64,000 bases of DNA from positions 60,832-124,831 of the forward strand of contig DATJIW010000074.1 in NCBI GenBank assembly GCA_035492775.1, read 5' to 3'. Within the stretch, counting starts at the first letter, position 1, and every line of letters begins with the position of its first letter. The translations under genes were made by a program, and so were the position numbers. The notes under the pieces were generated by a model. It saw only the letters and a program-made list of their open reading frames with translations, was not told the DNA's origin and searched no databases. Below, piece by piece: positions 11,218 to 22,934 of the stretch. The DNA is from DATJFQ01 sp035492775. GTDB taxonomy: Bacteria > Acidobacteriota > Vicinamibacteria > Vicinamibacterales > 2-12-FULL-66-21.

Positions 11218-11649
11218 CTACGTCCGGTCGAAATCCGGCACCCAGTTCTGAATGGCGCGCTTGATGTCCGTCGGGGCGAGCCGCTCCCGCGCGGCTCGTT
11301 CGCAGAGCGCCGGCAGCTCGGCGTCGGATGCGAAGCGGAGCGCCGCGAGCTGCTTCAACGAGAGGGTCGCCATCGCCTGCTGCTGCGCGGGCGTGAGCAG
11401 CTGCAGCGCGCGGAGGCGCATCTCGACGCGAATGACGCGGTCCTGCAGGCGTGTCGTGTAGGCGCGGCTGATCCAGATCAGCGTGAAGACGGATCCCATC
11501 AGCGCCACGATCCCGATGGTGAGCCCGATGCCGGTGCCGCGCGGCCAGTTCAACGCCAGCTCAGTAGCGGCGACAGAGAGCAGCACGAACGCGACGACCG
11601 TCTCGGTCGGCCGGTGCGCGTGGCTCTCGAACGATTGCGATGCAGGCAT
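11218..11649 (-). CDS. DUF6526-like small membrane protein
   Basis: This 143-residue protein starts with QSFESHAHRPTET and two hydrophobic helices (VVAFVLLSVAATELAL and GLTIGIVALMGSVFTLIWISRAY). A cytoplasmic amphipathic region follows (RLQDRVIRVEMRLRALQLL) and then an alpha-helical tail with Leu/Ala-rich repeats ending in IQNWVPDFDRT. This order fits the uncharacterised DUF6526 family. The start at 11649 is used because the much longer open frame upstream is only the antisense-like shadow of the M14 gene in another frame. It lies 11 nt behind the M14 gene, the last member of an apparent three-gene operon with the histidine kinase. Function unknown. Confidence 0.75.
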   Translation of the reverse strand: MPASQSFESHAHRPTETVVAFVLLSVAATELALNWPRGTGIGLTIGIVALMGSVFTLIWISRAYTTRLQDRVIRVEMRLRALQLLTPAQQQAMATLSLKQLAALRFASDAELPALCERAARERLAPTDIKRAIQNWVPDFDRT

Positions 11650-11660
11650 ATGGGTGGCAG

Positions 11661-12578
11661 TCAGGCGCCGACGGCCAGCAGCGGATCGGCCGCGTTGATG
11701 GCGAGCGAGGTCACGATGAACAGCACGCGTCCGTCGGCGGGGCTGATCGCGTGCTGCAGCGCGCGCCCCTCGTAGTCCATCACCTGCCCGAGGTCCTGCC
11801 CTTTGCGCACTTCGGCGCCCACTTCGACGCGAGGATACCAGAATCCGTTGTGGTCGCTTCTCAACCAGAGGAACTGCTCCAGCACCCTGGTCGGGACGGC
11901 CGCGGGCGTGGTGCCATCGATCATCTTCAAATGCCGGAGCACCCGCTGCACGCCGGAGGCGAGTTGCCCGACATCTTCGGGCGTCCAGATGCCCTGGCCG
12001 CCCGCCTCGGCGATGATCGCCGGAATTCCCGCTTTCGACGCCGCCGAAAACGTCGCGCCGGGCGTTTCGCTGCTCACGATGTACGGAAGGCCGAACGCGC
12101 GCGCCACGTCGAGCGAGGCATCGTCGGTCTTGGCGTTCCCGGAGCGGAAGAAGATCGTGAACGGCACGAGCGCCTCGATCAAATCGCCGCCGTGGAGGTC
12201 GATATAGTAGTCCGCCCTCGCGATGACGTTCTGGAACACCCAGTGCGCGAGCTGCTGCGATGCGGATCCGTCCGGAACTCCGGGGAACACGCGATTCAGG
12301 TTCTTGCCGTCGAGCGGATTGACGTAGATCGAGCGGGCCGTGAACGACGCCAGGCTCATCACGGGCACGACGATTACGCGCCCGCGCAGATGTTGCGGAT
12401 CGAGCGAGCGTCCGAGGTCGAGCGCAGCCGCGATGCTCGCGTACTCTGCAGCGTGCACGCCCGCGGTCACCACGAGCGTCGGACCTTCGGTCGCGCCGTC
12501 GATCGTCCACATCGGCAACCGGTACGGCTGGCCGACGACATCGAAGACGCTCTCGGTGAACGTTTTCGCGCCTGTCAT
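11661..12578 (-). CDS. Succinylglutamate desuccinylase/aspartoacylase-family metallohydrolase (M14)
   Basis: This 305-residue cytoplasmic zinc enzyme is related to AstE/AspA and to M14 deacylases. Zinc ligands are visible as GVHAAEY (HxxE, about residues 41-44) and the later His in YYIDLHGGD (about 130). The substrate-binding basic residues probably lie in LDGKNLNRVFPG (NxxR, about 90-100). The general-base Glu is expected in IIAEAGGQG. A C-terminal beta-rich domain from about 220 (GFWYPRVEVGAEVRKGQDLGQV) is the lipoyl-like extension common in the family. The reaction would be hydrolysis of an N-acyl amino acid or similar amide. It starts 2 nt after the histidine kinase stop and precedes the DUF6526-like gene by 11 nt. 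Confidence 0.85.
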   Translation of the reverse strand: MTGAKTFTESVFDVVGQPYRLPMWTIDGATEGPTLVVTAGVHAAEYASIAAALDLGRSLDPQHLRGRVIVVPVMSLASFTARSIYVNPLDGKNLNRVFPGVPDGSASQQLAHWVFQNVIARADYYIDLHGGDLIEALVPFTIFFRSGNAKTDDASLDVARAFGLPYIVSSETPGATFSAASKAGIPAIIAEAGGQGIWTPEDVGQLASGVQRVLRHLKMIDGTTPAAVPTRVLEQFLWLRSDHNGFWYPRVEVGAEVRKGQDLGQVMDYEGRALQHAISPADGRVLFIVTSLAINAADPLLAVGA

Positions 12579-12580
12579 GT

Positions 12581-14641
<2,061 letters not shown>

Positions 14642-14785
14642 ACGCCTCTCTCCTGAGCCATCTCGCAGGGAATGGCCGGGGGTCGAAATTCCTGAACGGT
14701 TCCCAAAAGGGTACCACGACGGACGAGCCGCTTCACGAAGAATCGTGCCCCTGCTGCTTTCGATATTTGTAATCCGACAGCGGGC

Positions 14786-15241
14786 CTAGACCTCGTCCCG
14801 CAGGCGCGGATACCGCCGAGAGCGCGGCGACGGCGGCGGGGCCACGAGCACGGCCGACAACCACCGTTTGACATCCTCGCGGAAATCGCTCGACGACGAA
14901 CCATCCGAAAAGGCGGACACGTCGGCGGCCGCTTCGGTTCCCTCCAGCAGTTCGACGAACGCGTCGGCGATGAAACCGCGGTCGTCGATGTTCGTGCGAA
15001 TGCGGGCGGGCGCACCGCCGGACATCTCGATTCCGAAATGGTGTCCTCGCGACTCGGCGAGGAGCTCGAGAAAGAACCGATCCGCCTCCATCGCGCTCCC
15101 GCGTTTCGCGGACGCGAGCACCCTCTGCTCGGTACCGTCGGTGTCGCAATAAACGTGAATACCGGAGGCGAGCGTCGACGCCCAGGCTTCCCAGACGCCG
15201 CCGTCAGCCCAGGACATCTCCAGCACGGTTCTCGACCGCAA
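14786..15241 (-). CDS. Protein of unknown function with no canonical start (TTG used here)
   Basis: The frame reads as a 151-residue soluble protein from a TTG at 15241, with core motifs EMSWADGGVWEAWASTL, GIHVYCDTDGTEQ, FFLELLAESRGHHFGIEMSG and FIADAFVELLEGTEAAA. No family is recognised. The same frame stays open upstream for 68 more codons, back to the TAA of the RRM gene, and those codons also look coding (for example RIALLDALEQRVKQFRR, EPIDLSSLIPPDLGTI; G/C-rich third positions). That extension contains no ATG, GTG or TTG. The true start may be non-standard, or the gene may have lost its start, or it may be reached from the RRM gene in the same frame. Treat the 5' boundary as open. Confidence 0.55.
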   Translation of the reverse strand: MRSRTVLEMSWADGGVWEAWASTLASGIHVYCDTDGTEQRVLASAKRGSAMEADRFFLELLAESRGHHFGIEMSGGAPARIRTNIDDRGFIADAFVELLEGTEAAADVSAFSDGSSSSDFREDVKRWLSAVLVAPPPSPRSRRYPRLRDEV

Positions 15242-15445
15242 GGCCTGCGCCGCCGCGGAAACAGAAATGGTGCCGAGATCGGGTGGAATCAGGGAGGAGA
15301 GGTCGATCGGTTCGTGGGGCCGCCGGAACGGCCAGATGGCCTCGTTCCGGCGGAACTGCTTGACCCTTTGCTCGAGAGCGTCGAGCAGGGCGATTCGCTG
15401 TTGTCGGGTAACCGTAAGTCTGACCGCGCTGTCAGCGGTTCGACC

Positions 15446-15799
15446 TTACCACCGCGGTTCGCGGCGATTGTTCCCGCCGCCGCCGCCGCGTCCGCCGCCG
15501 CCGCCGAAGCCGCGGCCACCGCCTCCGCCGAAGCCGCCGCCTGACCGCTCCGTCTTCGGGCGCGCCTCGTTCACCGTGAGATTCCGGCCGCCCAACGAGT
15601 AATCGTTGAACTGCTGGATCGCACGCTGCGCGTCATCGTCGCTGGCCATCTCCACGAATGCGAAGCCGCGGGCGCGGCCCGTCATCTGGTCGCGCATAAC
15701 GGTGACGGACTCGACCTGGCCGGCCTGCGCGAATAGATCCTGCAGATCCTGTTCGCCCGTGCTGAACGGGAGATTGCCCACGAAAAGTTTCCGAGCCAT
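15446..15799 (-). CDS. Glycine-rich RRM RNA-binding protein
   Basis: This 117-residue cytoplasmic single-strand RNA-binding protein has one RRM (about residues 3-80) with RNP2 KLFVGNL and RNP1 RGFAFVEM. The tail (about 86-117) is almost pure Gly/Arg (GGGFGGGGGRGFGGG), ending in NNRREPRW. Such RRM-Gly proteins are often cold-inducible RNA chaperones in bacteria. The ATG at 15799 is preceded by AGGAG 10 nt upstream, a good ribosome-binding site. About 300 bp of non-coding DNA lie upstream, enough for a regulated leader. The stop is TAA at 15446, directly followed in the same frame by the downstream unknown gene. Confidence 0.92.
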   Translation of the reverse strand: MARKLFVGNLPFSTGEQDLQDLFAQAGQVESVTVMRDQMTGRARGFAFVEMASDDDAQRAIQQFNDYSLGGRNLTVNEARPKTERSGGGFGGGGGRGFGGGGGRGGGGGNNRREPRW

Positions 15800-16100
15800 G
15801 CTGCATACACTCCTGCCCCGGTTTTACGGGGACTCTGGATGGCGGACTGTCACGTCCGTCCCATCGATTTACATTGTTGGAGGAAGGCTCGTAGCTGGAC
15901 TTAGCGGCGGGACGTCCTCTAACCTGACGCCAAGCAGCATAACACGCCGCCCGCCGTGTGCAGCTCTGCCGAACTGGCTCGACTAGACAATCTCGCAAGT
16001 GCCATTTACGCAAGGAGCTAGTCCCGCAAAGGCCGTTGATTCGTGAGGAGTCAACTCGACTAATCGGAGGCTGCGAAAGTGGAGCTGCAGCGTCCACGAA
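15800..16100. other. Intergenic stretch, no gene seen
   Basis: This 301-bp gap lies between the addA-like stop and the RRM gene start. Both genes run on the minus strand, so it should hold the RRM promoter and leader. Short reading frames here show no protein-like features, and I see no tRNA, terminator or clear promoter hexamers. It is less G/C-rich than its surroundings. Confidence 0.5.
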
Positions 16101-19100
16101 TCAGACGCGAAACAGGATCCCCCGAGTCTCCCGCCCCGTTGCACGGGCGACGGCCTGAACATACTGCTGCACCTGAGCGCGATATCGCGCCTCGCCGGTG
16201 GACAGCTCGTGATCGGTCTTGAAGTCGACGACGATCGTGCGGGCCCCTTCGTCGAACGCGAGATCGAGCACCCCTTCGATTAGCACGCCGTCTTCCTGGA
16301 TCCACGACACCGGAGTTTCGCGGCGGACGTGGGCAGCCTGGCGTGCGCGCGCCATGATGTCGTGGCGCAGCACGTCGCGCGCGACCTGCACGGCGGAGGC
16401 GACCTCGACCGCCGGCGCATCGATGATCCGTCCGTGCGTCTCAGCCGTACGCGAAATCGTGGTCTCGTCCGCGTCGAGCGCCACGGTGGCAAGAATCGCG
16501 TGGACCAGCGTGCCGAACCGCGGTCCCCGCGGACGATTGGACGGCCGTGGGATTTCCGCGATTTCCACCGCGCCGAACGACCGGTCCGTCAGCGCTTCGT
16601 CGAGCCCCGCGTTGGCGGCCGCGGCGGCCCACGCCGTGGCTGTCTGAAATCTGACGCTCTCGCGCGCGCCCTGTCGCAGCGCCGCTTCACGCGCGGCGCG
16701 CCATCGTTCGTAGTCGGCGAGACGTTCCTCGACGGCGAACATGTCTCCGTCCTTGACGATGAGATCGTCGCGTACGAGTCCGAACGACGAAACCGCGCCG
16801 AGCGGCAACGCGCGCGGATCGAACCATGTCACGGCATATCCATCGAATTCGAATCGCCCTGGCGCGACGGTCAGCGGCGACGCCGGATCGTCGCCCGGCC
16901 GGCCGAGCACCGAGTCCGCCGACTTGAAGACAGGGCAACCGATCGCTTTCGACGGTGTCCGCCGGACGTTCTCGGGCGGATAGATCGCCGGCATCAGCGG
17001 ATCGAGCCAGCCGCCGTCGTACAGGCAGTCGCCGATTACCGGAACGACGAGCACGTCTCGAGCGCGCGTCGCCGCCACATAGGCGAGGCGCTCCCCCTCC
17101 GCGATGTCGCGCGCCGCTTCCTCCGCGTTGTGGAGCAGCAGGTCGGACGGCGACCACGGGCCCAGCCTGAGCGCGCACCGGTTCGCGGCAGCGTCGATCC
17201 AGCGGCCTGCATCGGCTCGCGAGAGGCGGCACGTGAGATCGGCCAGGACGACGACCGGAAACTCGAGGCCTTTCGCCTTGTGCACGGTCATGATCCGTAC
17301 GCCGTCGCTGTCCTCTTCGAGGATCGGTGCTTCGGCCGCCTGCGCGTCCTCGGATGCGAGCCGCAGCTCCTCGACGAAACCACGGAACGACAGTCCGCCT
17401 GAGGCCTCGTACTGGCGCGCGAGTTCCGCGATGTGCAGCACGTTCGCCAGGGCCTGGTCGCCGCCCGTCCGCAGCACGAGGCCGACGTGCGCGCGCGTCG
17501 CATCGAGGACCTCCTGCAATGTCTCCGCGACGGGACGGTAATTGCGGCGGCGGTGCAGCCGCTGCAGGAGGCGAAGAGCCTCCGAGACGGGCTGCAGATG
17601 CGCCGGCAGCGGTTCCTGCGGAAGCCGGAACGGATGGAATGCGAAGAATCGCTGCTTCCACTCCAGAAGTTCCTCGTCGCCGATCGAAAAGAGCGGACCG
17701 CGCAGCGTGGCGAATACCGAGAGCTCTTCGTCCGGCCATTCGATGGCGGCCAGCGCTGCGCGCACGGCCTCCACCTCTTCGCGGTCGTGGAAGGTCTTGC
17801 CGCCGACGAGCACATGCGGGACGCTTCTCGCCTCGAGCGCGCGCACGTACGGCAGTGTCATGTCATGACCGAAGCTGAGAAAACGGCGGAACAGAATACA
17901 GACATCCTTCGCCTGGACGGGCCGCACACCGCCTCTCGCCTCCACCTGCCATCCACTGTCCGACACGAGCCACGAAATGAACGCCCCCACGGCGTCGGGC
18001 AGTGATTTCTCGATGGCGACAGCCGACACGTTCTTCGTGCCGTACGGCTCGGGCACCGGAAGCGCGACGACAGCAGGCTGGGAGCGAATCGCTCTGCGGC
18101 TCGGCGAGAGCGGAACGTACGTCGCCTGGAGCGTGGCGGTGTCACCGGTCATGACGGGCGCGAACGCGGCGTTGACGCACGCCTGAATTTCCGGCACGCT
18201 TCGAAAGCTCGTCGTCAAATGAACGGTTCGCGCGCCGAGGCGCTTCAGACGCTCGCAGACGTCCTGATACGTGCCGACGTCGGCGCGGCGGAACCGATAG
18301 ATCGACTGCTTGGGGTCCCCGACGATGAAGAGGCGGCCCGGCTTCGGCACCGCGTTGCGCCACTCGGATACGGCCGGATCGTCGGCGGCGAGCAGCATCA
18401 GAATCTCGGCCTGGAGGGGATCGGTGTCCTGGAACTCGTCGACGAAGATGTGCGTGAACCGCTCCTGGAAGCCGTGACGCACGCCGGGGTTGTCACGCAC
18501 GAGATCGCGTGCGGTCAGCAGGAGGTCGAGGAAGTCGAGCGCGCCGCTCAGCGCCTTGATGCGCTCGTACCGGTCGATCGCGCCGCGCAGCTCGCGCTGG
18601 AGCGCTGCGGCGAGATCCGCGTCGGCGTCCATGCGGAACGCGTCGAGCTCATTGCGAAACGCGTCCAGCGCCGCGGCGACGGCAGCGCGTTGCACGCCAG
18701 GCTTGTACCCGGGACCGCGTCCGTGTCGCGCTTTCGCCAACGCGCGGTCGCGCGACAAGTCCACCAGGCGCGCTTCCCACGCATCGATCGCATCCACCGG
18801 CGGGCCATCGGGCCCGGAAGGCTCGAAGCCAAGGGCATCGGCCGAGCCACGGATCTCGATGCTGAGATGGCGGGCCGCGGCGCTATCGAGGTAGATCGGA
18901 TCTCTCGCGTACGACGGGCCGTCGGTCAGATCGGCGAACGCGTGTAACCGATCGAGCAGTGCGAGCACGCGGGCGTCGCGATCGAATGGCGGCCGGGTCC
19001 ACTCTGCGCGGAAATCACGCCATCCGGCGAGGTCCCACGCCGCGCGCCGCAACCGATCGATGGGCGTATCTTCGCGCGAGGACTGTCCGTACCCCTGCCA

Positions 19101-19613
19101 CACCGACCGTCGCAGCGCGCGCCGAACGCCCTCGGGCGGCTCGCGAAGCTGTTCCTGGATCCACGCACCGAAGGCGTCGCCGAAGAGCCGCTCCGCCTGG
19201 TCCTCGGCGAGGACCGAAAAGAGCGGATCGATCCGCGCTTCGACGGGACGTTCGCGCAGCAGCTCGGCACAGAAGCCGTGGATGGTGCTGACGGCGGCCT
19301 CCTCGAGCGAACGCAGGGCTTCGTTGAGCCGATCCCTCTCGTCGTCTGCCGTCGCGCGCGCCCTCGCATCGTCCAGCGCTTCGCGCAGCCGCAGCTTCAG
19401 CTCGCCGGCGGCCTTTTCCGTGAACGTGACCGCGACGATGCTCCGGACCTGCGCGCGGCCGGTCGAAATGGTCGCCACTATCCGTTTCACCAGTTCGGTG
19501 GTCTTGCCGGTTCCCGCGGCGGCTTCGACGACGAGCGTGTCGTCGAGTGCGTTCGCGATCGCGTCCCGCGCAGCGGCGTCGAGCAGACCGTCAGGAGCTG
19601 GTGGGCGTGTCAT
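16101..19613 (-). CDS. addA: AddA-like UvrD-family helicase/exonuclease subunit
   Basis: This 1170-residue ATP-dependent DNA helicase has a C-terminal nuclease domain and probably takes part in double-strand-break end resection. Walker A is VVEAAAGTGKTTELVKR (about residues 25-40), motif Ia/Ib follow (TFTEKAAGELKLRLREAL), Walker B is FVDEFQDTDPLQ, motif III is VGDPKQSIYRFRRADV, and later motifs include IMTVHKAKGLEFPVVVLADL (V) and RLAYVAATRARDVLVV (VI). The PD-(D/E)xK nuclease sits at the end: GTLVHAIL, EGVLDLAF and VVDFKTDHE, then a helix YRAQVQQYVQA. The start at 19613 gives an ATGA overlap with the upstream addB-like stop, indicating translational coupling; the open frame further upstream is an artefact. 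It differs from RecB by lacking a RecC/RecD partner here. Confidence 0.88.
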   Translation of the reverse strand: MTRPPAPDGLLDAAARDAIANALDDTLVVEAAAGTGKTTELVKRIVATISTGRAQVRSIVAVTFTEKAAGELKLRLREALDDARARATADDERDRLNEALRSLEEAAVSTIHGFCAELLRERPVEARIDPLFSVLAEDQAERLFGDAFGAWIQEQLREPPEGVRRALRRSVWQGYGQSSREDTPIDRLRRAAWDLAGWRDFRAEWTRPPFDRDARVLALLDRLHAFADLTDGPSYARDPIYLDSAAARHLSIEIRGSADALGFEPSGPDGPPVDAIDAWEARLVDLSRDRALAKARHGRGPGYKPGVQRAAVAAALDAFRNELDAFRMDADADLAAALQRELRGAIDRYERIKALSGALDFLDLLLTARDLVRDNPGVRHGFQERFTHIFVDEFQDTDPLQAEILMLLAADDPAVSEWRNAVPKPGRLFIVGDPKQSIYRFRRADVGTYQDVCERLKRLGARTVHLTTSFRSVPEIQACVNAAFAPVMTGDTATLQATYVPLSPSRRAIRSQPAVVALPVPEPYGTKNVSAVAIEKSLPDAVGAFISWLVSDSGWQVEARGGVRPVQAKDVCILFRRFLSFGHDMTLPYVRALEARSVPHVLVGGKTFHDREEVEAVRAALAAIEWPDEELSVFATLRGPLFSIGDEELLEWKQRFFAFHPFRLPQEPLPAHLQPVSEALRLLQRLHRRRNYRPVAETLQEVLDATRAHVGLVLRTGGDQALANVLHIAELARQYEASGGLSFRGFVEELRLASEDAQAAEAPILEEDSDGVRIMTVHKAKGLEFPVVVLADLTCRLSRADAGRWIDAAANRCALRLGPWSPSDLLLHNAEEAARDIAEGERLAYVAATRARDVLVVPVIGDCLYDGGWLDPLMPAIYPPENVRRTPSKAIGCPVFKSADSVLGRPGDDPASPLTVAPGRFEFDGYAVTWFDPRALPLGAVSSFGLVRDDLIVKDGDMFAVEERLADYERWRAAREAALRQGARESVRFQTATAWAAAAANAGLDEALTDRSFGAVEIAEIPRPSNRPRGPRFGTLVHAILATVALDADETTISRTAETHGRIIDAPAVEVASAVQVARDVLRHDIMARARQAAHVRRETPVSWIQEDGVLIEGVLDLAFDEGARTIVVDFKTDHELSTGEARYRAQVQQYVQAVARATGRETRGILFRV

Positions 19614-22600
19614 GGGCGTTCGCGCAGCGCCTCGAGGTCGCCGAGTTTCTCGGGAGCCTTGCGCCGGATGCGTTCGTACTGGTCCGGGCCGCACACGGGG
19701 CGGAAGTCGCACCACGCGCACGCGCGTTCGGATGGCGCGGCAGGCAGGAATCCGAGTTCGACGGCGCGATCCACGATCTCGAGCGCTTCGATCCCGCTGC
19801 GGCGGTTCGCGTCGTTGATCGGGATGTCATGGTCGACGAAGCCGCCGGCCGACGTGCAGTACGACAGGCGGCCTGAGGCGATCGGGACCCCGAGCGCCTG
19901 CTCCACGGCCATGCTGTACAGCACGGGCTGCAGGATGGCTCCGCCGCCGATCACCGTTTTCCACGTGGTCCGGTTGCGGCCGGTCTTGTGGTCGGTCACC
20001 CGGTGGGCGGCGCCATCGGCCCGCCGCTCGATCAAATCGACGGAGCCGCGCAGCAGGAACCGGCCATCGATTACGACCGGCTGTTCGCGGCTCGCGGGAT
20101 CGCGCCCCTCGTCGCCCGGCAGGCCGAACGCGTACTCGAAGTACTCGGGAATCCAGCCTTCGGTCTGTGCCAGGCGGCGGACCCATACGTGCAGGTCGCG
20201 CGAAATGTCCTGGATCTCGTCGCGCCACACGCGCTCGATGGCCGGCGCGAGCTTTTCTTCGTACTCGGCGGCGACGCGCAGCAGGACGGCGTCGAGGGTC
20301 ACTATCGCGTCCGGGAGATCCGTCGCGTGCAGGGGCAGCCGGCCGTCGCGTTTCAGTGCGCGAAAAAATTCGGCCTGCGCCTCGTGAAAAATCGAACCGC
20401 GCATCAGCGGATCGAGTTTCTGGAGTGGCTCGACATTCCCCGGCGGCTGCAGCCGGTAGATCGCGGCGAGCAGGAACTGATACGGACACGATGCGAACTT
20501 CTGCAACGCGGACAGCGAGTACGGTCGCGCGGTCAACCGCTGTGCATCCAGCATGGGCCTGGTCATCCCCGTGACGCGCGTGATGCCGTCCCACTGACTC
20601 CACAGCGAACGGCCGCGCGCCCACCGGGCGGTGACCGAACGGCGCAGCGCCTCGTTCAATTTCAGCAGATAGTGCGCCTGGCCACGCACTGACGCGCGCG
20701 GTTCCACGTTCATCAGCTGCTTAAGTACCGAGAGGTCGTGCTCGAGGTCGTCGATCGCGCGGTCCGGCCGCGACGGAGCGGGCCAGGCCAGGCTGGCGCC
20801 GCCCTGCTCCGCCGCGTTCTCGCGCAGTTTCTCGTGGCGCGGGATCCGTCCGGTGATCGCGCGCATGACATCGAGCACGTAGAAGCTCGGGACGCGCGGT
20901 CTGGAATCGGCGACGTCCATGCGGGGATACGAGAGCCACAGGCGCTCGGTCGCCGCGCCAACCACCAGCCGCAGCAACAGGCGTTCGGCGCGCGCACGAT
21001 CCGCCTGGACCGGGAGCCCGCTGGCAAGCGGCTCCCGCATCTCGCCGTCGAGCAGCATCGGATCCTCGTGCGGACGCTGGGGAAACATCCGCTCCGCCAG
21101 GCCGGCGACGAACACGACGCGGAAGGCGCGGCCGCGCGCCTGATGCGGCGACGCCACGAACACGCGCCCGTAGCGGCTCCTGGGCGGATCCTCTTCGAGC
21201 GCAAGCAGCCGCTCGGCAATCACCGCGCGAGCCTCCTCGAGCGCCACGGGACCGATCGCCGCCATCGGCCGCAGCTGTGCGATGACGCGCAGGACTCGTT
21301 CGGGATGACGCAGCACCGCGGGCGCGAGCTCGGCGAACCGATCCAGCCATTCTCCCCAGCTCGCGGTGTCGGGCCACGCCGCGAGGCGGTCGATCAACGG
21401 AAGCGCGAAAGCACGGAGATGATTCAGATTCCGCAAATCGCGCTCCAGACGGGCGGCGTGAGGGGAGTCCGGATCGTCCCGCCGTTCGGCCGCAAGACGC
21501 AGCTGATAGTCGTTGGCCAGTCCGTTCAAACGCCGATACCATCGTGCGGGATCACCACCGATCACGGCGGACTCGACGATCAGCGTTTCCCATTTCCACG
21601 GCGCTCGTAACGAGCCGTGGACCACCGCCTCTTCCTCCCCGGCTGTGGACGCTTCGGCTGACGCCTCGTTGTCGGCAGCCGGCCGGTCGACGTCAGTGCC
21701 CTCCGCGATGCCGGAGAGCGCGAGCTCCTCGTCGTCGGGAACGACGAACTCGAACGTCCGCGGCGTGTCGACGAGAGAGGGAACCTGGGCGAGCGACAGG
21801 TATTCGTCGAATCGCCGCGCGGACAGCTTTTCGCTCGCGCAGGCCAGCAACGCGAGGAACGCGCGTCCGGCCGGATGCGGCCGCCGGGTGCCGCGTTCGA
21901 AGTACGCAGGAATGCCGGCGCGCGAAAACGTGTGCTCCAGCAGGCCCAGATAGCTGGCAGGCGCCCGCAGGAACACACCGATTTCATCGAACGGGACCCC
22001 GGCATGCGCTTCGGCCAGGATTCGCCGCGCGATCTCGACGCACTCGCGTCCTTCGCCGGGAGCGGAAAACAGCGTGACATCGCCGCGCGGCTCGCGCAGC
22101 GGCGGATGCGTGTCGGCAAACAGGTGCCGCCGCAGCATCGCAAGGTCCGTATCCGCGCTCTGTTCGACCACGTCCGGCTCGACGCCGATGGCAGCCATGC
22201 GGTCCAGTGTCGCGACGTCGCCGAACGGAACGGTGACGAGCACGGCCCGTCCCTCGGGCGATGGTCCGGCGGAAATCAGCGCATGCACGAACGCGAACTC
22301 CACGGCGGAATCCGGAGCGACATCCAGCAGCAGGAGCGGCGCCGTGCGATACACGTCGGGCGCTTCGGCGATCGCGCGCGCGGCCGTGTCGAAGAGCGTC
22401 GCGCGGTCGCTGGCCGAGGCGGTGCGGAACTGATCGTCGAAGCGATCGAGCAATTCAGCGAGATCCGGCCCACTCAACGCGAGGCCGCGCAGCCGATCGG
22501 CGCTGACATCCGCGAGACGCAGTTCGCCGAGCGTACGCGCGAGCGCGCGCGAAAAACCCGGCGTCGTCGAAACCGGCGCGAAGTAGCGGAGCGCGCCGTC

Positions 22601-22933
22601 GCGCGCCGCATCGAACGCCGCACGCGCAGCTACGGCCTCACGGCCGAGGGGTGACGACGGCGCGACGCCTTGTGCCGCAAGCGCAGGCGATGCGATGCGG
22701 GCGGCGACCTGCGTCAGGCTGAAACGATGGATGCCCACCGTGGCGCCGCTGCGCGCAGCAATACCACGGGCGAGATCGTCGGCGGCGCCGCGAGACGCAG
22801 CGACGATCAGCACGTCGCCGTGCGGCATGTGGCGCTCGACGAACGCGCGCGCCGCATCGAGCCGCACTTCGGCCGCGGCCGATTCGACGAGCGTGATGGC
22901 GGAAAACAGAGTGGCAGGCTTCATCATCGTCAT
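19610..22933 (-). CDS. addB: AddB-like helicase/nuclease subunit with Fe-S nuclease domain
   Basis: This 1107-residue protein is the partner of the overlapping addA-like gene. The N-terminal half is an inactivated helicase-like fold (DVLIVAASRGAADDLARGI near the start, then RRDV-type APGEGRECVEIARRIL). The C-terminal part is a Cas4/AddB-type PD-(D/E)xK nuclease: SALQKFASCPYQFLL, MRGSIFHEAQAEFF, RGSVDLIERR and VTDHKTGR. A Cys set typical of a 4Fe-4S staple is present: FASC, then ACAWCDFRPVCG near the end. Three in-frame ATGs (22933, 22927, 22924) are possible; the first is used here. The region just upstream is packed with small hairpins. The pair likely functions as the organism's RecBCD substitute. 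Confidence 0.82.
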   Translation of the reverse strand: MTMMKPATLFSAITLVESAAAEVRLDAARAFVERHMPHGDVLIVAASRGAADDLARGIAARSGATVGIHRFSLTQVAARIASPALAAQGVAPSSPLGREAVAARAAFDAARDGALRYFAPVSTTPGFSRALARTLGELRLADVSADRLRGLALSGPDLAELLDRFDDQFRTASASDRATLFDTAARAIAEAPDVYRTAPLLLLDVAPDSAVEFAFVHALISAGPSPEGRAVLVTVPFGDVATLDRMAAIGVEPDVVEQSADTDLAMLRRHLFADTHPPLREPRGDVTLFSAPGEGRECVEIARRILAEAHAGVPFDEIGVFLRAPASYLGLLEHTFSRAGIPAYFERGTRRPHPAGRAFLALLACASEKLSARRFDEYLSLAQVPSLVDTPRTFEFVVPDDEELALSGIAEGTDVDRPAADNEASAEASTAGEEEAVVHGSLRAPWKWETLIVESAVIGGDPARWYRRLNGLANDYQLRLAAERRDDPDSPHAARLERDLRNLNHLRAFALPLIDRLAAWPDTASWGEWLDRFAELAPAVLRHPERVLRVIAQLRPMAAIGPVALEEARAVIAERLLALEEDPPRSRYGRVFVASPHQARGRAFRVVFVAGLAERMFPQRPHEDPMLLDGEMREPLASGLPVQADRARAERLLLRLVVGAATERLWLSYPRMDVADSRPRVPSFYVLDVMRAITGRIPRHEKLRENAAEQGGASLAWPAPSRPDRAIDDLEHDLSVLKQLMNVEPRASVRGQAHYLLKLNEALRRSVTARWARGRSLWSQWDGITRVTGMTRPMLDAQRLTARPYSLSALQKFASCPYQFLLAAIYRLQPPGNVEPLQKLDPLMRGSIFHEAQAEFFRALKRDGRLPLHATDLPDAIVTLDAVLLRVAAEYEEKLAPAIERVWRDEIQDISRDLHVWVRRLAQTEGWIPEYFEYAFGLPGDEGRDPASREQPVVIDGRFLLRGSVDLIERRADGAAHRVTDHKTGRNRTTWKTVIGGGAILQPVLYSMAVEQALGVPIASGRLSYCTSAGGFVDHDIPINDANRRSGIEALEIVDRAVELGFLPAAPSERACAWCDFRPVCGPDQYERIRRKAPEKLGDLEALRERP

Positions 22934-22934
22934 T

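Noticed and set aside
11218..12510. 430-residue ORF as one protein
   Set aside because: Only its last 143 residues are protein-like (DUF6526-like); the upstream part is a different-frame shadow of the M14 gene.
15242..15448. Selenocysteine or pyrrolysine read-through between the RRM gene and its downstream neighbour
   Set aside because: The stop is TAA, which is not recoded by Sec or Pyl systems; a non-standard start or loss of the start is more likely, although read-through cannot be excluded.
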